DNA from: Micromonospora sp. M71_S20
GTDB lineage: Bacteria > Actinomycetota > Actinomycetes > Mycobacteriales > Micromonosporaceae
DNA: 64,000 bases
Direction of reading: 5' to 3'
Assembly (NCBI RefSeq): GCF_003664255.1
Contig: NZ_RCCV01000001.1
Span: 3,782,001 to 3,846,000, forward strand
The position numbers and the translations under genes are program-made. Position 1 is the stretch's first letter. Every line of letters starts with the position of its first letter. Under the pieces are notes generated by a model. That model was not told where the DNA came from and ran no database searches. It saw nothing but the letters and a program-made list of their open reading frames with translations. Shown here one piece after another: positions 34,878 through 43,118 of the stretch.

Positions 34878-36896
34878 ATGACCGTGAATCCGATCGACCT
34901 GGAAGTCGTCACCGAAAGTCTCATCTCGATCGTCCGGGAGATGCGACAGACGATCTTCCGTACCGCGCACTCGCCGGTGATCGCCGACGCCCAGGACTTC
35001 TCCTGCGCACTCTTCGACCCCTCCGGGCAGATGGTCGCCCAGGGCCGGGACATGCCAGGACACGTCATCGCCATGCCGGCCTCGGTGGCCGAGATCTTCG
35101 CCGACTTCGCCGCCGAGATGCGTCCCGGAGACCTCTACATCGTCAACGACCCGTACCGGGGCGGCAGCCACCTCAACGACGTCACCCTGATCAGCCCGGT
35201 CTTCGTCGACGGGCAGATGTTCCTCTTCCCCTGCGTCCGGATGCACTGGGCCGACATCGGCGGCATGACCCCGGGCAGCGTGTCCGGCCAGGCCACCGAG
35301 ATCCTCCAGGAGGGGCTGCGGATCCCGCCGATCAGGCTGATCGAGGAGGGCCGCCCCAACCGGGCCGCCTTCGACATCCTCTTCGCCAACGTCCGGATGG
35401 CCGAGGAACGCCGCGGCGACCTCGAATCCAGCATCGCCGCCTGCCACACCGCGCAACGACGGCTGCGGGAACTCGTCGACCGCTGGGGCACCGACCTGAT
35501 CCTCGACTGCGTCGCGGCCAACATGGACCGCACCGAGCAGCGGCTGCGCGACATGATCCGGTCGCTGCCCGACGGCACCTACCGGTACGAGGACTACCTC
35601 GACCTCTACACCGACGGCGACTACGACGCCGCGATCGTCCGCTGCCGGCTGACCGTCGACGGCGACGAGATCGAAGCCGACTTCCGGGGCTCCTCCACCC
35701 AGGTCGCCGCCGTGGTCAACTCGTCGCGGGCGATGACCGTCGCCGGGGTGTTCATCGCGGTCAAGTCCGCCCTCGACCCCGGCGGGCTGGTCAACCACGG
35801 CGCGTTCCGGCCCCTGCGGGTGCTCACCGAGCCCGGCACCGTGGTGCACGTCAGCTACCCCGCCCCGGCCAACGCCCACAGCGAGGTCCGCAAGCGGGTC
35901 ATCTCCGCGGTGATGGCCGCGCTGAGCCAGGTGGCACCCGACCTCATCGCCGCCGACCAGTTCGGCACCACCTTCCAGAACCTCATCGGCGGCGTGGACG
36001 AGCACACCGGTCAGCCCTACCTCTACTACGACTACCCGGCCGGCGGCAACGGCGGATTCCTCGAATCCGACGGCCCCAGCGCGATGAACCCGGTCGACCT
36101 CGGCGACATCTCCACCATCCAGTCCGTCGAGCGGCTGGAGACAGAGATCCCGATCCTGGTCGAGGCGTGCGAGCTGCGCGCCGGCTCCTGCGGAGACGGT
36201 ACCCACCGCGGCGGCCTGGGCAGCCGGCGGGAGACCCGGCTGCTGGCCAGCGGCGGGGCGTACTCGGTGCAGACCGACCGCACCACCGTCCCCCCGTACG
36301 GGCTGCGCCACGGCGGTCCGGGCGCCCCGACGGTCACGTACCTGCGCCGCGCCGACGGCCGACGGGTCGACTTCGACACCCCCGGCAAGATCGCCGGTTT
36401 TCCCATGCGCGCCGGGGACGTGCTGGTCATGGAGTCCGCCGGTGGCGGCGGCTGGGGCGACCCGCTGGACCGCGCGCCGGAGGCCGTCGCCGAGGACGTC
36501 CGCCAGGACTACCTGACCGGCGACGAGGCCCGCCGGCGCTACGGCGTGGTCCTCGACGGCGACGGCGAGGCCGACCGCACCGCCACCGCCGACCTGCGCC
36601 AGCGACTGCGGGACGAGCGGAGCTGGCTTCGCCTCACCACCACCGACCGGCCTGCCTACACCGGGCGGCGCGGCCAGCGCCGGCTGGCCTACGTCGCGCC
36701 CGGCAGCGGCCTGGCCGAGGAGAGCCTCGTCGAACTGCACGGCGTGCACCCGGCACCGCTGCGGGCCTGGCTGCGGCACGACACCGCGCTCGCCGCCGAC
36801 GAGATAGCCCTCGACGACGACGGGATGCAGATCCTCGGCGCCGCCGCCGAACACCGCGCGTACGTGCGCGTCCTCACCGGGGAGGAGGGGTCGTGA
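34878..36896 (+). CDS. hyuB: Hydantoinase/oxoprolinase subunit B (HyuB-like)
   Basis: A 672-aa B subunit of the ATP-dependent cyclic amidase family. It begins with NPIDLEVVTESLISIVREMRQ. It has the family blocks VNDPYRGGSHLNDVTLI (about 94), MRPGDLYI, RADFRGSSTQ-like strands, PAGGNGGFLESDGPSAMNP (about 393) and a Gly-rich GGGGWGDPLDRAPEAV (about 528). It probably pairs with the HyuA at 26439-28448, from which it is separated by 6.4 kb and the IclR gene. It heads the microcompartment operon and overlaps the dioxygenase gene by four bases. Confidence 0.92.
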   Translation: MTVNPIDLEVVTESLISIVREMRQTIFRTAHSPVIADAQDFSCALFDPSGQMVAQGRDMPGHVIAMPASVAEIFADFAAEMRPGDLYIVNDPYRGGSHLNDVTLISPVFVDGQMFLFPCVRMHWADIGGMTPGSVSGQATEILQEGLRIPPIRLIEEGRPNRAAFDILFANVRMAEERRGDLESSIAACHTAQRRLRELVDRWGTDLILDCVAANMDRTEQRLRDMIRSLPDGTYRYEDYLDLYTDGDYDAAIVRCRLTVDGDEIEADFRGSSTQVAAVVNSSRAMTVAGVFIAVKSALDPGGLVNHGAFRPLRVLTEPGTVVHVSYPAPANAHSEVRKRVISAVMAALSQVAPDLIAADQFGTTFQNLIGGVDEHTGQPYLYYDYPAGGNGGFLESDGPSAMNPVDLGDISTIQSVERLETEIPILVEACELRAGSCGDGTHRGGLGSRRETRLLASGGAYSVQTDRTTVPPYGLRHGGPGAPTVTYLRRADGRRVDFDTPGKIAGFPMRAGDVLVMESAGGGGWGDPLDRAPEAVAEDVRQDYLTGDEARRRYGVVLDGDGEADRTATADLRQRLRDERSWLRLTTTDRPAYTGRRGQRRLAYVAPGSGLAEESLVELHGVHPAPLRAWLRHDTALAADEIALDDDGMQILGAAAEHRAYVRVLTGEEGS

Positions 36897-37876
36897 GCAG
36901 GGTCTTCCGGGTGCCGGTGGCGACCACCAGGCCCCGCACCGGTGGCGGCGCCGGCAGCGCCCCGGCCCCGCAGCCCGCGCCGGCCCGCGCCGGCATCGTC
37001 GCCGGATGCCTCAGCCCGCATCCACCCCACCTGATCTACGCGGAGAACCCGCCGCAGAACGAGCCCCGCTCCACCGGCGGCTGGGAGACGCTGCGCTGGG
37101 CGTACGAGCGGCTGCGCAAGCGCATCCAGGAGGTGCACCGACCCGACGTGCTGATCGTGCACGCCCCGCACTGGATCACGATGGTCGGCCACCACGTCAA
37201 CTGCGCGCCGAACCCGCGCGGCATCTCCGTGGAGCCGATCTTCCCGCACCTCTTCCGCTACCGGTACGACTTCCGCACCGACGTCGAACTCGGCGAGGCC
37301 ATCGTCGAGGAGGCCAGCGGCCTCGGCCTGGTCACCCGCGCGATGCGCGACCCCCGGGTACGCGTCGACTACGCCACCATCGGCGCCCTGCACCTGGCCA
37401 ACCCCGCCTGGGACATCCCCGTGGTGTCCCTGTCGGCGAACAACAACCCGTACTTCTACTCCGACGCGGCACTGGAGGAGATGGAGGTGCTCGGCGAGGC
37501 CACCCGCCGCGCCGTCGAGGCCACCGGCCGCCGCGCCGTGCTGCTCGCCTCGAACTCCCTGTCGCACCTGCACTGGCACGAGGAGCCGGAGCTGCCGGAG
37601 GACATGGAACGCGAACACCCGTACAACAACCACCAGTACCGCTGGGACATGAAGCTGCTCGAAGCGATCCGCCGGGGACCGACCGCCCCGCTGCGGGAAC
37701 TCATCACCGAACACATCGAGGCGACCGCGTCGGAGACGAAGGCCGGCAGCCTCACCTGGCTGCTCGCCGCGATGGGCTGGCCCAGGGTCGCCGGTGACGT
37801 GCTCGGCTACGGCACGATCATCGGCACCGGAAACGCCGTCGTCGAGTGGCTGCCCGAGGGGAGTCCCCATGGCTGA
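36893..37876 (+). CDS. amnB: 2-aminophenol 1,6-dioxygenase catalytic (beta) subunit with N-terminal extension
   Basis: A 327-aa class III (LigB-type) extradiol dioxygenase that opens 2-aminophenol between C1 and C6 to 2-aminomuconate 6-semialdehyde. The body matches AmnB: LSPHPPHLIYAENPPQNEPR, then HAPHWITMVGHH with Fe(II)-ligand His residues, GTGNAVVEW near the C-terminus. Compared with AmnB, which begins right at IxAGxLxPHPPHL, this protein has ~33 extra N-terminal residues. They comprise a short basic/hydrophobic segment (SRVFRVPVATTRPRT) and then a Gly/Ala/Pro linker, the layout of a microcompartment encapsulation peptide. The GTG overlaps the hyuB stop. Confidence 0.92.
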   Translation: MSRVFRVPVATTRPRTGGGAGSAPAPQPAPARAGIVAGCLSPHPPHLIYAENPPQNEPRSTGGWETLRWAYERLRKRIQEVHRPDVLIVHAPHWITMVGHHVNCAPNPRGISVEPIFPHLFRYRYDFRTDVELGEAIVEEASGLGLVTRAMRDPRVRVDYATIGALHLANPAWDIPVVSLSANNNPYFYSDAALEEMEVLGEATRRAVEATGRRAVLLASNSLSHLHWHEEPELPEDMEREHPYNNHQYRWDMKLLEAIRRGPTAPLRELITEHIEATASETKAGSLTWLLAAMGWPRVAGDVLGYGTIIGTGNAVVEWLPEGSPHG

Positions 37877-38708
37877 CCGGACCGGAATCGTCGCCGGCGC
37901 ACTCCTGCCCGGCATGCCCCACCTGCTCGCCAAGGAACCCGCACCGAGCTGGGCCGCACTGGCCGCCGCGGCACGCGACGTGGGCGAGCGGCTGCGCAGG
38001 CTGGAGCCGGACGTCGTCCTGCTGCTGTCCACCCAGTGGTTCACCGTCCTCGGCCACCAGTTCCAGTGCGACCCCAACCCGCGCGGCGAGCACGTCGACG
38101 AGAACTGGTACGCCTACGACTACGGCGAGCTCCGCTACGACCTGCGCTTCGACGTCGAGTTCAGCGAACGGTGGGCCGACCGGGTGCAGGCCGACGGCAA
38201 GCAGGCCCGCCGCACCCGCTACGAGGGCTTCCCCATCGACACCGGCACCATCGTCACCTCGGCGCTGCTCGACCCGGAGCGCAAGCTGCGCTGGGCGCAG
38301 GTCTCCTGCAACCTGTACGCCGACGCCGACACCCTCGCCGACGTCGGCCGGGCCGGTGCCGCCGCCGCCCGCGACGCCGGGGTACGCGCCGCCGTCGTCG
38401 TGGTGAGCGGCCTGTCCTCCGGACTGATCCAACAGTGGATCGAGCCCGGGCAGGACCACATCGGCGCACCCGCGCACGAGCAGTGGAACACCCGCGTACT
38501 CGACCTGCTCACCGCCGGCAAGGTCGACGAGGCGCTCGCGATCCGCGAGGACTACGCCCGGCAGGCCCAGGCGGACAGCCAGTTCCGGGCCCTCGCGTTC
38601 GCCGCCGGGACCGGCGCCGCGAGCGGACCGGCGCAGCTGCACTCGTACGGCCCGATCTGGGGCACCGGCGCCGCCGTCCTGTCCTGGAACCTGCCCGAGC
38701 GTCCCTGA
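37869..38708 (+). CDS. amnA: 2-aminophenol 1,6-dioxygenase alpha subunit
   Basis: A 279-aa paralogue of the beta subunit. Family features are LLPGMPHLLAKEPAPSW, HVDENWYAYDYGEL, YEGFPIDTGTIVT, VSGLSSGLIQQWI and YGPIWGTGAAVLSWNL. Where the beta subunit has His-Ala-Pro-His-Trp, this chain has STQW. An iron ligand is lost, as in known AmnA, so it is the non-catalytic partner of a heterodimer. It overlaps amnB by eight bases, which favours balanced synthesis. The next gene is the first shell protein, 35 bp away. Confidence 0.9.
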   Translation: MADRTGIVAGALLPGMPHLLAKEPAPSWAALAAAARDVGERLRRLEPDVVLLLSTQWFTVLGHQFQCDPNPRGEHVDENWYAYDYGELRYDLRFDVEFSERWADRVQADGKQARRTRYEGFPIDTGTIVTSALLDPERKLRWAQVSCNLYADADTLADVGRAGAAAARDAGVRAAVVVVSGLSSGLIQQWIEPGQDHIGAPAHEQWNTRVLDLLTAGKVDEALAIREDYARQAQADSQFRALAFAAGTGAASGPAQLHSYGPIWGTGAAVLSWNLPERP

Positions 38709-38743
38709 CCGAAGCCGACCCGCAACCAGAGCAAGGAGCAGAC

Positions 38744-39034
38744 ATGCGAAACGTGGCCGTGGGCTTCGTCGAAGCCGAGGGTTTCACCCCCATCTTCGAC
38801 GCCGTCGACGCGATGGTGAAGGCCACCGAGGTCGAGGTGACCAAGGTCGTACGCCTCGGCGGCGGCATCGTCGCGGTCGCCGTGCGCGGTGACCTCGCCA
38901 CCGTCGAGGAGGCGGTGGACATCGGCGAGGAGACCGCCCGGGCGCGCAGCCGCTCGGTGCGCTCCATCGTCTTCGCCAGCCCCTGCGACGCGGTTAGCGC
39001 GCTGGCCGCCGAGCCTGACCTCGTCGGCAACTGA
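38744..39034 (+). CDS. Bacterial microcompartment hexameric shell protein BMC-H (copy 1)
   Basis: A 96-aa single BMC domain (PF00936). Six copies form a flat hexagonal tile with a central pore. The classic fold order is seen: AVGFVEAEGFTPIFDAVDAMVKA, then a strand leading into the pore loop at LGGG, VAVRGDLATVEEAVDIG, and a final strand VRSIVFASPC. The ATG is preceded by AAGGAG. The Gly-rich pore suggests passage of small metabolites. It lies directly after the dioxygenase genes, which links the compartment to 2-aminophenol cleavage. Confidence 0.96.
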   Translation: MRNVAVGFVEAEGFTPIFDAVDAMVKATEVEVTKVVRLGGGIVAVAVRGDLATVEEAVDIGEETARARSRSVRSIVFASPCDAVSALAAEPDLVGN

Positions 39035-39057
39035 CAACCGGGTAAGGAGAATCAGAC

Positions 39058-39396
39058 ATGTCCTCCGACATCGCGATCGGAATCGTCGAGACACGCGGCC
39101 TGGTGGCGCTCTCGGCCGGAATCGAAGCCATGATCAAGACCGCCGACGTCCGGTGCGTGGCCGTGGAACGGGTCACCAGCGGCTACCTCGCGGTCGCGGT
39201 CCGGGGCACCCTCGCCGCCGTACGCCAGGCCGTCTCCGCCGGGGAGGCCGCCATCCGCGCCCACGGCGAGCTGCGCAGCTCCCAGGTCTACCCGAAGCCC
39301 CACCCGACCACGGCGGCCCTGCTGGACGCGCCCGAACCGGCCCGCATCCGCGAGGTCATCGCCGGCCTGCGGGGAGAAACCAATGGTGCTCGGTGA
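39058..39396 (+). CDS. Bacterial microcompartment hexameric shell protein BMC-H (copy 2, C-terminal extension)
   Basis: A 112-aa BMC-domain protein: AIGIVETRGLVALSAGIEAMIKT, a different pore loop (VTSGY instead of LGGG), AVAVRGTLAAVRQAVSAG, then SSQVYPKPHP. A ~22-residue helical extension follows (PARIREVIAGLRGETN). The distinct pore implies a different selectivity from copy 1. AAGGAG precedes the ATG. It overlaps the pentamer gene by 14 bases. Confidence 0.95.
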   Translation: MSSDIAIGIVETRGLVALSAGIEAMIKTADVRCVAVERVTSGYLAVAVRGTLAAVRQAVSAGEAAIRAHGELRSSQVYPKPHPTTAALLDAPEPARIREVIAGLRGETNGAR

Positions 39397-39646
39397 GGTC
39401 GTCGGCAAGGTGTGGGCCGACCGCATCCTGCCGGCGTTGCAGGGCAAGCGGCTCGTCCTGGTCCGCCCGCGCGGCGACGGGCCCGACCTCGTCGCCGTCG
39501 ACCCCCTGAACGTCGGCGTCGGCACCACCGTCCTGGTCGTCACCGACGAGGCCGCCGCAGCCGTGACCGGCCAACCCACCGTGGACGCCGCCGTGGTCGC
39601 GCTCGTCGCAGACCCCGGCAGCGAGCGGACCGAGCCCACCACCTGA
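39383..39646 (+). CDS. Bacterial microcompartment pentameric vertex protein BMC-P (EutN/CcmL family)
   Basis: An 87-aa beta-barrel protein that caps shell vertices as a pentamer. Visible family features are the start LGEVVGKVWAD, a central GKRLVLVRP, VDPLNVGVGTTVLVVTDEAAA and VDAAVVALVAD. It is the only vertex protein in the window. With two BMC-H and no double-domain BMC-T protein, the shell gene set is minimal. The ATG lies inside the end of the BMC-H2 gene, indicating translational coupling. Confidence 0.95.
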   Translation: MVLGEVVGKVWADRILPALQGKRLVLVRPRGDGPDLVAVDPLNVGVGTTVLVVTDEAAAAVTGQPTVDAAVVALVADPGSERTEPTT

Positions 39647-39666
39647 ACCGGAAGGGACACCTGACC

Positions 39667-41178
39667 ATGCCCGAGTCATCCTGGCCGGTGAGCCTGCGCG
39701 ACGGCCGCCCGAGCGCCGACCCGCCGACCCTGCGCAACTTCGTCGGTGGTGAGTTCGTCGAGGGTGGGCGGCGGTTCGTCAAGCGCAGTCCGGTGACGGG
39801 TGAGCCGGTGTTCGAGGTGGCCGAGGCGGATCGGGCGTGTGTGGACGACGCGGTGGCGGCGGCGCGGGCGGCGTTGCGGGGGCCGTGGGGTCGGATGGGT
39901 GAGCGGGAGCGCGCGGAGGTGTTGCGTCGGGTCGCCGACGAGTTGGAGCGCCGTTTCGACGATCTGGTGACCGCGGAGGTCGCGGACACGGGTAAGTCGA
40001 TTTCGCAGGCTCGCACTCTGGACATCCCGCGTGGTGCGGCGAACTTCCGTGCGTTCGCGGAGATCGTGGCGACGGCGCCGACGGAGTCCTTCACGACGGT
40101 CACCCCGACCGGTGGGCGGGCGTTGAACTACGCGGTGCGTAAGCCGGTGGGTGTGGTGGCGGTGATCGTGCCGTGGAACCTGCCGTTGTTGCTGTTGACG
40201 TGGAAGGTCGCTCCGGCGTTGGCGTGCGGCAACGCGGTGGTGGTGAAGCCGAGCGAGGAGACGCCCGCGTCGGCGACGTTGTTGGCGGAGGTGATGGCCG
40301 CCGCGGGGGTGCCCGACGGGGTGTTCAACCTGGTGCACGGCTTCGGTCCGGACTCGGCGGGGGAGTTCTTGACTCGGCATCCGGGGGTGGACGCGATCAC
40401 GTTCACCGGTGAGTCGTCGACGGGGGGTGCGATCATGCGGGCCGCCGCCGACGGGGTGAAGGCCGTCTCCTTCGAGTTGGGTGGCAAGAACGCCGGGCTG
40501 GTGTTCGCCGATGCCGATCTGGATGCGGCGGTGGCGGGGTCGGTGCGGTCGAGTTTCACCAATGGTGGTCAGGTGTGTCTGTGCACGGAGCGGATCTATG
40601 TGCAGCGGCCGGTGTTCGAGGAGTTCACGGCGCGGTTGGCGGAGCGGGCCGCCGAGCTGCGGTTCGGGTGGCCGGCGGACGAGGCGACGGTGAACATGCC
40701 GTTGATCTCGCATCAGCATCGCGACAAGGTGTTGGGCTATTACGACCTTGCCCGTGCCGAGGGTGCGCAGGTGCTTGCCGGGGGTGGTGTGCCGCGTTTC
40801 GGTGACGCCCGTGACGGTGGGGCGTTCGTGCAGCCGACGGTGTTGACGGGGCTTGCGGCGGGTGCGCGGACGAACACTGAGGAGATCTTCGGGCCGGTGG
40901 TGCATGTGGCGCCGTTTGATGATGAGGATGAGGCGTTCGCGTTGGCCAATGGTACGGAGTACGGGTTGGCGGGGGCGGTGTGGACGCGGGATGTGGGTCG
41001 GGCGCATCGGGCGGGGGCGCGGTTGGATGCGGGGATCGTGTGGGTGAACACGTGGTTCCTGCGGGATTTGCGGACGCCGTTCGGTGGGGTGAAGGCGTCG
41101 GGTATCGGGCGTGAGGGTGGCGTGCATTCGTTGGGTTTCTATTCCGAACTCACCAACGTCTGCGTGGACCTGACATGA
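39667..41178 (+). CDS. amnC: 2-aminomuconate 6-semialdehyde dehydrogenase (ALDH family)
   Basis: A 503-aa NAD(P)+-dependent aldehyde dehydrogenase that would oxidise the toxic ring-cleavage aldehyde to 2-aminomuconate inside the compartment. Motifs include VIVPWNLPLLLLTWK (about 158), the general-base Glu in FELGGKNAGLVF (about 268) and the catalytic Cys in NGGQVCLCTERIYV (about 303). About 20 extra N-terminal residues (from PESSWPVSLRDG) precede the usual NFVGGEF start and may aid encapsulation. From about codon 25 the third positions change from C-rich to G-rich with many TTG Leu codons. GGAAGGGA precedes the ATG. Confidence 0.9.
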   Translation: MPESSWPVSLRDGRPSADPPTLRNFVGGEFVEGGRRFVKRSPVTGEPVFEVAEADRACVDDAVAAARAALRGPWGRMGERERAEVLRRVADELERRFDDLVTAEVADTGKSISQARTLDIPRGAANFRAFAEIVATAPTESFTTVTPTGGRALNYAVRKPVGVVAVIVPWNLPLLLLTWKVAPALACGNAVVVKPSEETPASATLLAEVMAAAGVPDGVFNLVHGFGPDSAGEFLTRHPGVDAITFTGESSTGGAIMRAAADGVKAVSFELGGKNAGLVFADADLDAAVAGSVRSSFTNGGQVCLCTERIYVQRPVFEEFTARLAERAAELRFGWPADEATVNMPLISHQHRDKVLGYYDLARAEGAQVLAGGGVPRFGDARDGGAFVQPTVLTGLAAGARTNTEEIFGPVVHVAPFDDEDEAFALANGTEYGLAGAVWTRDVGRAHRAGARLDAGIVWVNTWFLRDLRTPFGGVKASGIGREGGVHSLGFYSELTNVCVDLT

Positions 41179-41285
41179 GCGGCGGCATTCGCATCGGTGA
41201 CGCGGGGTTCAGTGGACGTGGCGAACACATCGGTGTCGCGGAGTGTCGTGGCGGCGGCGGCGAGCGGCGCGGAGGGCTGACATGA
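41175..41285 (+). CDS. Candidate 36-aa coupled small ORF between amnC and amnF
   Basis: This ATG overlaps the amnC stop (ATGA), and its TGA overlaps the amnF start (ATGA), so it bridges an otherwise 103-bp gap exactly. The product starts MSGGIRIGDAGFSGRG and is Gly/Arg-rich, without a known domain. It may be a real microprotein or only a means of re-initiating ribosomes. Coding status rests solely on the double overlap. Confidence 0.35.
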   Translation: MSGGIRIGDAGFSGRGEHIGVAECRGGGGERRGGLT

Positions 41286-42076
41286 GCGTTGACTACGAGG
41301 CGGCGGCCCGGGAGCTGTTCGACGCGCGGGAGAGCGGCACGCCCTGCCCGCCGCTGCGCGGGCGACTGCTGCCCGAGGGCGACGTCGACACGGCGTACCA
41401 GGTGCAGCAGCTCCAGGTCCGGCGGTGGCTGGACGCCGGCCATCGGCGGGTGGGCGCCAAGGTCGGGTTGACGTCGCGGGCGGTGCAGGAGTCCTTCGGG
41501 GTGTTCCAGCCGGACTTCGGGGTGCTGTTGGACGACATGGCGGTGCCCGACGGGGCCGAGGTGGAGATGGACCGGCTGTTGCAGCCCCGGGTGGAGGCGG
41601 AGGTCGCCTTCGTGTTGGGCGCGGATCTGCCCGACGAGTGGATTACCAGCGCGGACGTGATCCGGGCGGTGGATCACGTGTTGCCGGCGATCGAGATCGT
41701 GGATTCGCGGGTGGCGGGGTGGGACATCTCGATCGTGGACACGGTGGCGGACAACGCCTCCAGCGGCCTGTTCGTGCTCGGCACGACGCCGCGTCGCCTG
41801 ACGGATGTGGATCTGCGGTTGTGCGGGATGGTGCTTGAGCAGGCCGGTGAGCCGGTGTCGGTCGGGGCGGGCGCGGCGTGCCTGGGCAATCCGTTGCACG
41901 CGGTGCAGTGGCTGGCGCAGACGATGGCGCGTTCGGGTGATCCGTTGCGCGCGGGTGACGTGGTGCTGTCCGGGGCGCTCGGTCCGATGCTGCCGGTGAC
42001 GGCCGGCGCGGCGTACGAGGCGCGGATCTCCGGCCTGGGCTCGGTGCGCGTCTGTTTCTCGGGGGAGGCGTCGTGA
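41282..42076 (+). CDS. amnF: 2-oxopent-4-enoate (2-keto-4-pentenoate) hydratase
   Basis: A 264-aa member of the MhpD/XylJ family. It adds water to 2-oxopent-4-enoate to give 4-hydroxy-2-oxovalerate. Visible motifs are GAKVGLTSRAVQESFGV (about 58), the metal-site Glu cluster in RVEAEVAFVLG (about 106) and AIEIVDSRVAGW (about 138). GGAGGG precedes the ATG. It is distinguished from the related decarboxylase at 44167 by its closer resemblance to MhpD in the N-terminal half. The two could be swapped, as the families are homologous. Confidence 0.85.
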   Translation: MSVDYEAAARELFDARESGTPCPPLRGRLLPEGDVDTAYQVQQLQVRRWLDAGHRRVGAKVGLTSRAVQESFGVFQPDFGVLLDDMAVPDGAEVEMDRLLQPRVEAEVAFVLGADLPDEWITSADVIRAVDHVLPAIEIVDSRVAGWDISIVDTVADNASSGLFVLGTTPRRLTDVDLRLCGMVLEQAGEPVSVGAGAACLGNPLHAVQWLAQTMARSGDPLRAGDVVLSGALGPMLPVTAGAAYEARISGLGSVRVCFSGEAS

Positions 42077-42123
42077 GCGGGATGGCGGTTTTCGCGGTGA
42101 TGCGTGAGGGGGGTACGTCATGA
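42073..42123 (+). CDS. Candidate 16-aa coupled micro-ORF between amnF and amnH
   Basis: GTG overlaps the amnF stop (GTGA) and the TGA overlaps the amnH start (ATGA), again spanning the intergenic gap exactly. The product, [16 protein letters not shown], starts with MSG like the 36-aa frame upstream. A role in keeping ribosomes on the message is more likely than a functional peptide. Confidence 0.25.
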   Translation: MSGMAVFAVMREGGTS

Positions 42124-43118
42124 GCGTCGGGGTGGCGGTGATCGGGTCGGGCAACATCGGCACCGACCTGATGATCAAGGTGCTGCGGCTCTCCGAGTCG
42201 TTGCGGATGGTGGCGATGGTCGGCATCGACCCCGACTCCGACGGGTTGGCGCGGGCGCGCAGGTTGGGTGTGGCGACCACGGCCGAGGGTGTGGACGGTC
42301 TGGTGGCGATGCCGGAGTTCGCGGATGTGGAGTTGGTGTTCGATGCCACGTCGGCCGGCGCGCATCGGCGCAACGATGCGGTGTTGGCCGCGCACGGTCG
42401 GCTGGTGGTGGATCTGACGCCGGCGGCGATCGGTCCGTACGTGGTGCCGCCGGTGAACCTGGATGAGCATCTGGGTGAGCGCAACGTGAACATGGTGACG
42501 TGTGGTGGGCAGGCGACCGTGCCGATCGTCGCCGCTGTCGGTCGGGTGACGCCGGTGGCGTACGGGGAGATCGTCGCCTCGATCGCGTCGAGGTCGGCGG
42601 GTCCGGGGACGCGGGCGAACATCGACGAGTTCACCGAGACCACGGCGCGGGCGATCGAGGTCGTCGGCGGCGCGCAGCGGGGTAAGGCGATCATCGTGTT
42701 GAACCCGGCGGATCCGCCGTTGTTGATGCGTGACACCGTCTACTGCCTGTGCCCGGACGCCGACGCCGACCGGGCCGCGATCGCCGCCTCCGTAAAGGAG
42801 ATGGTGGCGTCGGTGCAGGAGTACGTGCCGGGGTACCGGTTGAAGCAGGACGTGCAGTTCGACCGGGTCGACACGTATGTGCCGTCGTTGGGGCGGCACC
42901 TGAGCGGGTTGCAGGTGTCGGTGTTCCTGGAGGTCTCCGGCGCGGGCCATTATCTGCCGGCGTACGCGGGAAATCTGGACATCATGACCTCAGCCGCGCT
43001 GCGCACCGCGGAGCGGCTGGTCGGACAGCGATCGGCAGCGACGCGCCAGGACGGTGCTGGTGGCGACGGCGCTGATGGGGACGGTGCGGGTCGGGACGTC
43101 GTGGAGGTGACCGGGTGA
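42120..43118 (+). CDS. amnH: Acylating acetaldehyde dehydrogenase
   Basis: A 332-aa MhpF/DmpF-type enzyme converting acetaldehyde, CoA and NAD+ to acetyl-CoA. The Rossmann start [16 protein letters not shown] is at residues 4-19. The nucleophile Cys lies in [14 protein letters not shown] (about residue 127), and NTYVPS-like [22 protein letters not shown] near 260 fits the family. The C-terminal ~22 residues form an acidic Gly/Ala/Asp tail that is unusual for the family. It is coupled by GTGA to the aldolase, its obligate channelling partner in known systems. Confidence 0.92.
   Translation: MSVGVAVIGSGNIGTDLMIKVLRLSESLRMVAMVGIDPDSDGLARARRLGVATTAEGVDGLVAMPEFADVELVFDATSAGAHRRNDAVLAAHGRLVVDLTPAAIGPYVVPPVNLDEHLGERNVNMVTCGGQATVPIVAAVGRVTPVAYGEIVASIASRSAGPGTRANIDEFTETTARAIEVVGGAQRGKAIIVLNPADPPLLMRDTVYCLCPDADADRAAIAASVKEMVASVQEYVPGYRLKQDVQFDRVDTYVPSLGRHLSGLQVSVFLEVSGAGHYLPAYAGNLDIMTSAALRTAERLVGQRSAATRQDGAGGDGADGDGAGRDVVEVTG

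Noticed and set aside
34758..36854. A 698-codon minus-strand frame opposite hyuB
   Set aside because: Antisense shadow of a conserved HyuB gene. The residues have no domain pattern and it would run through the iclR promoter.
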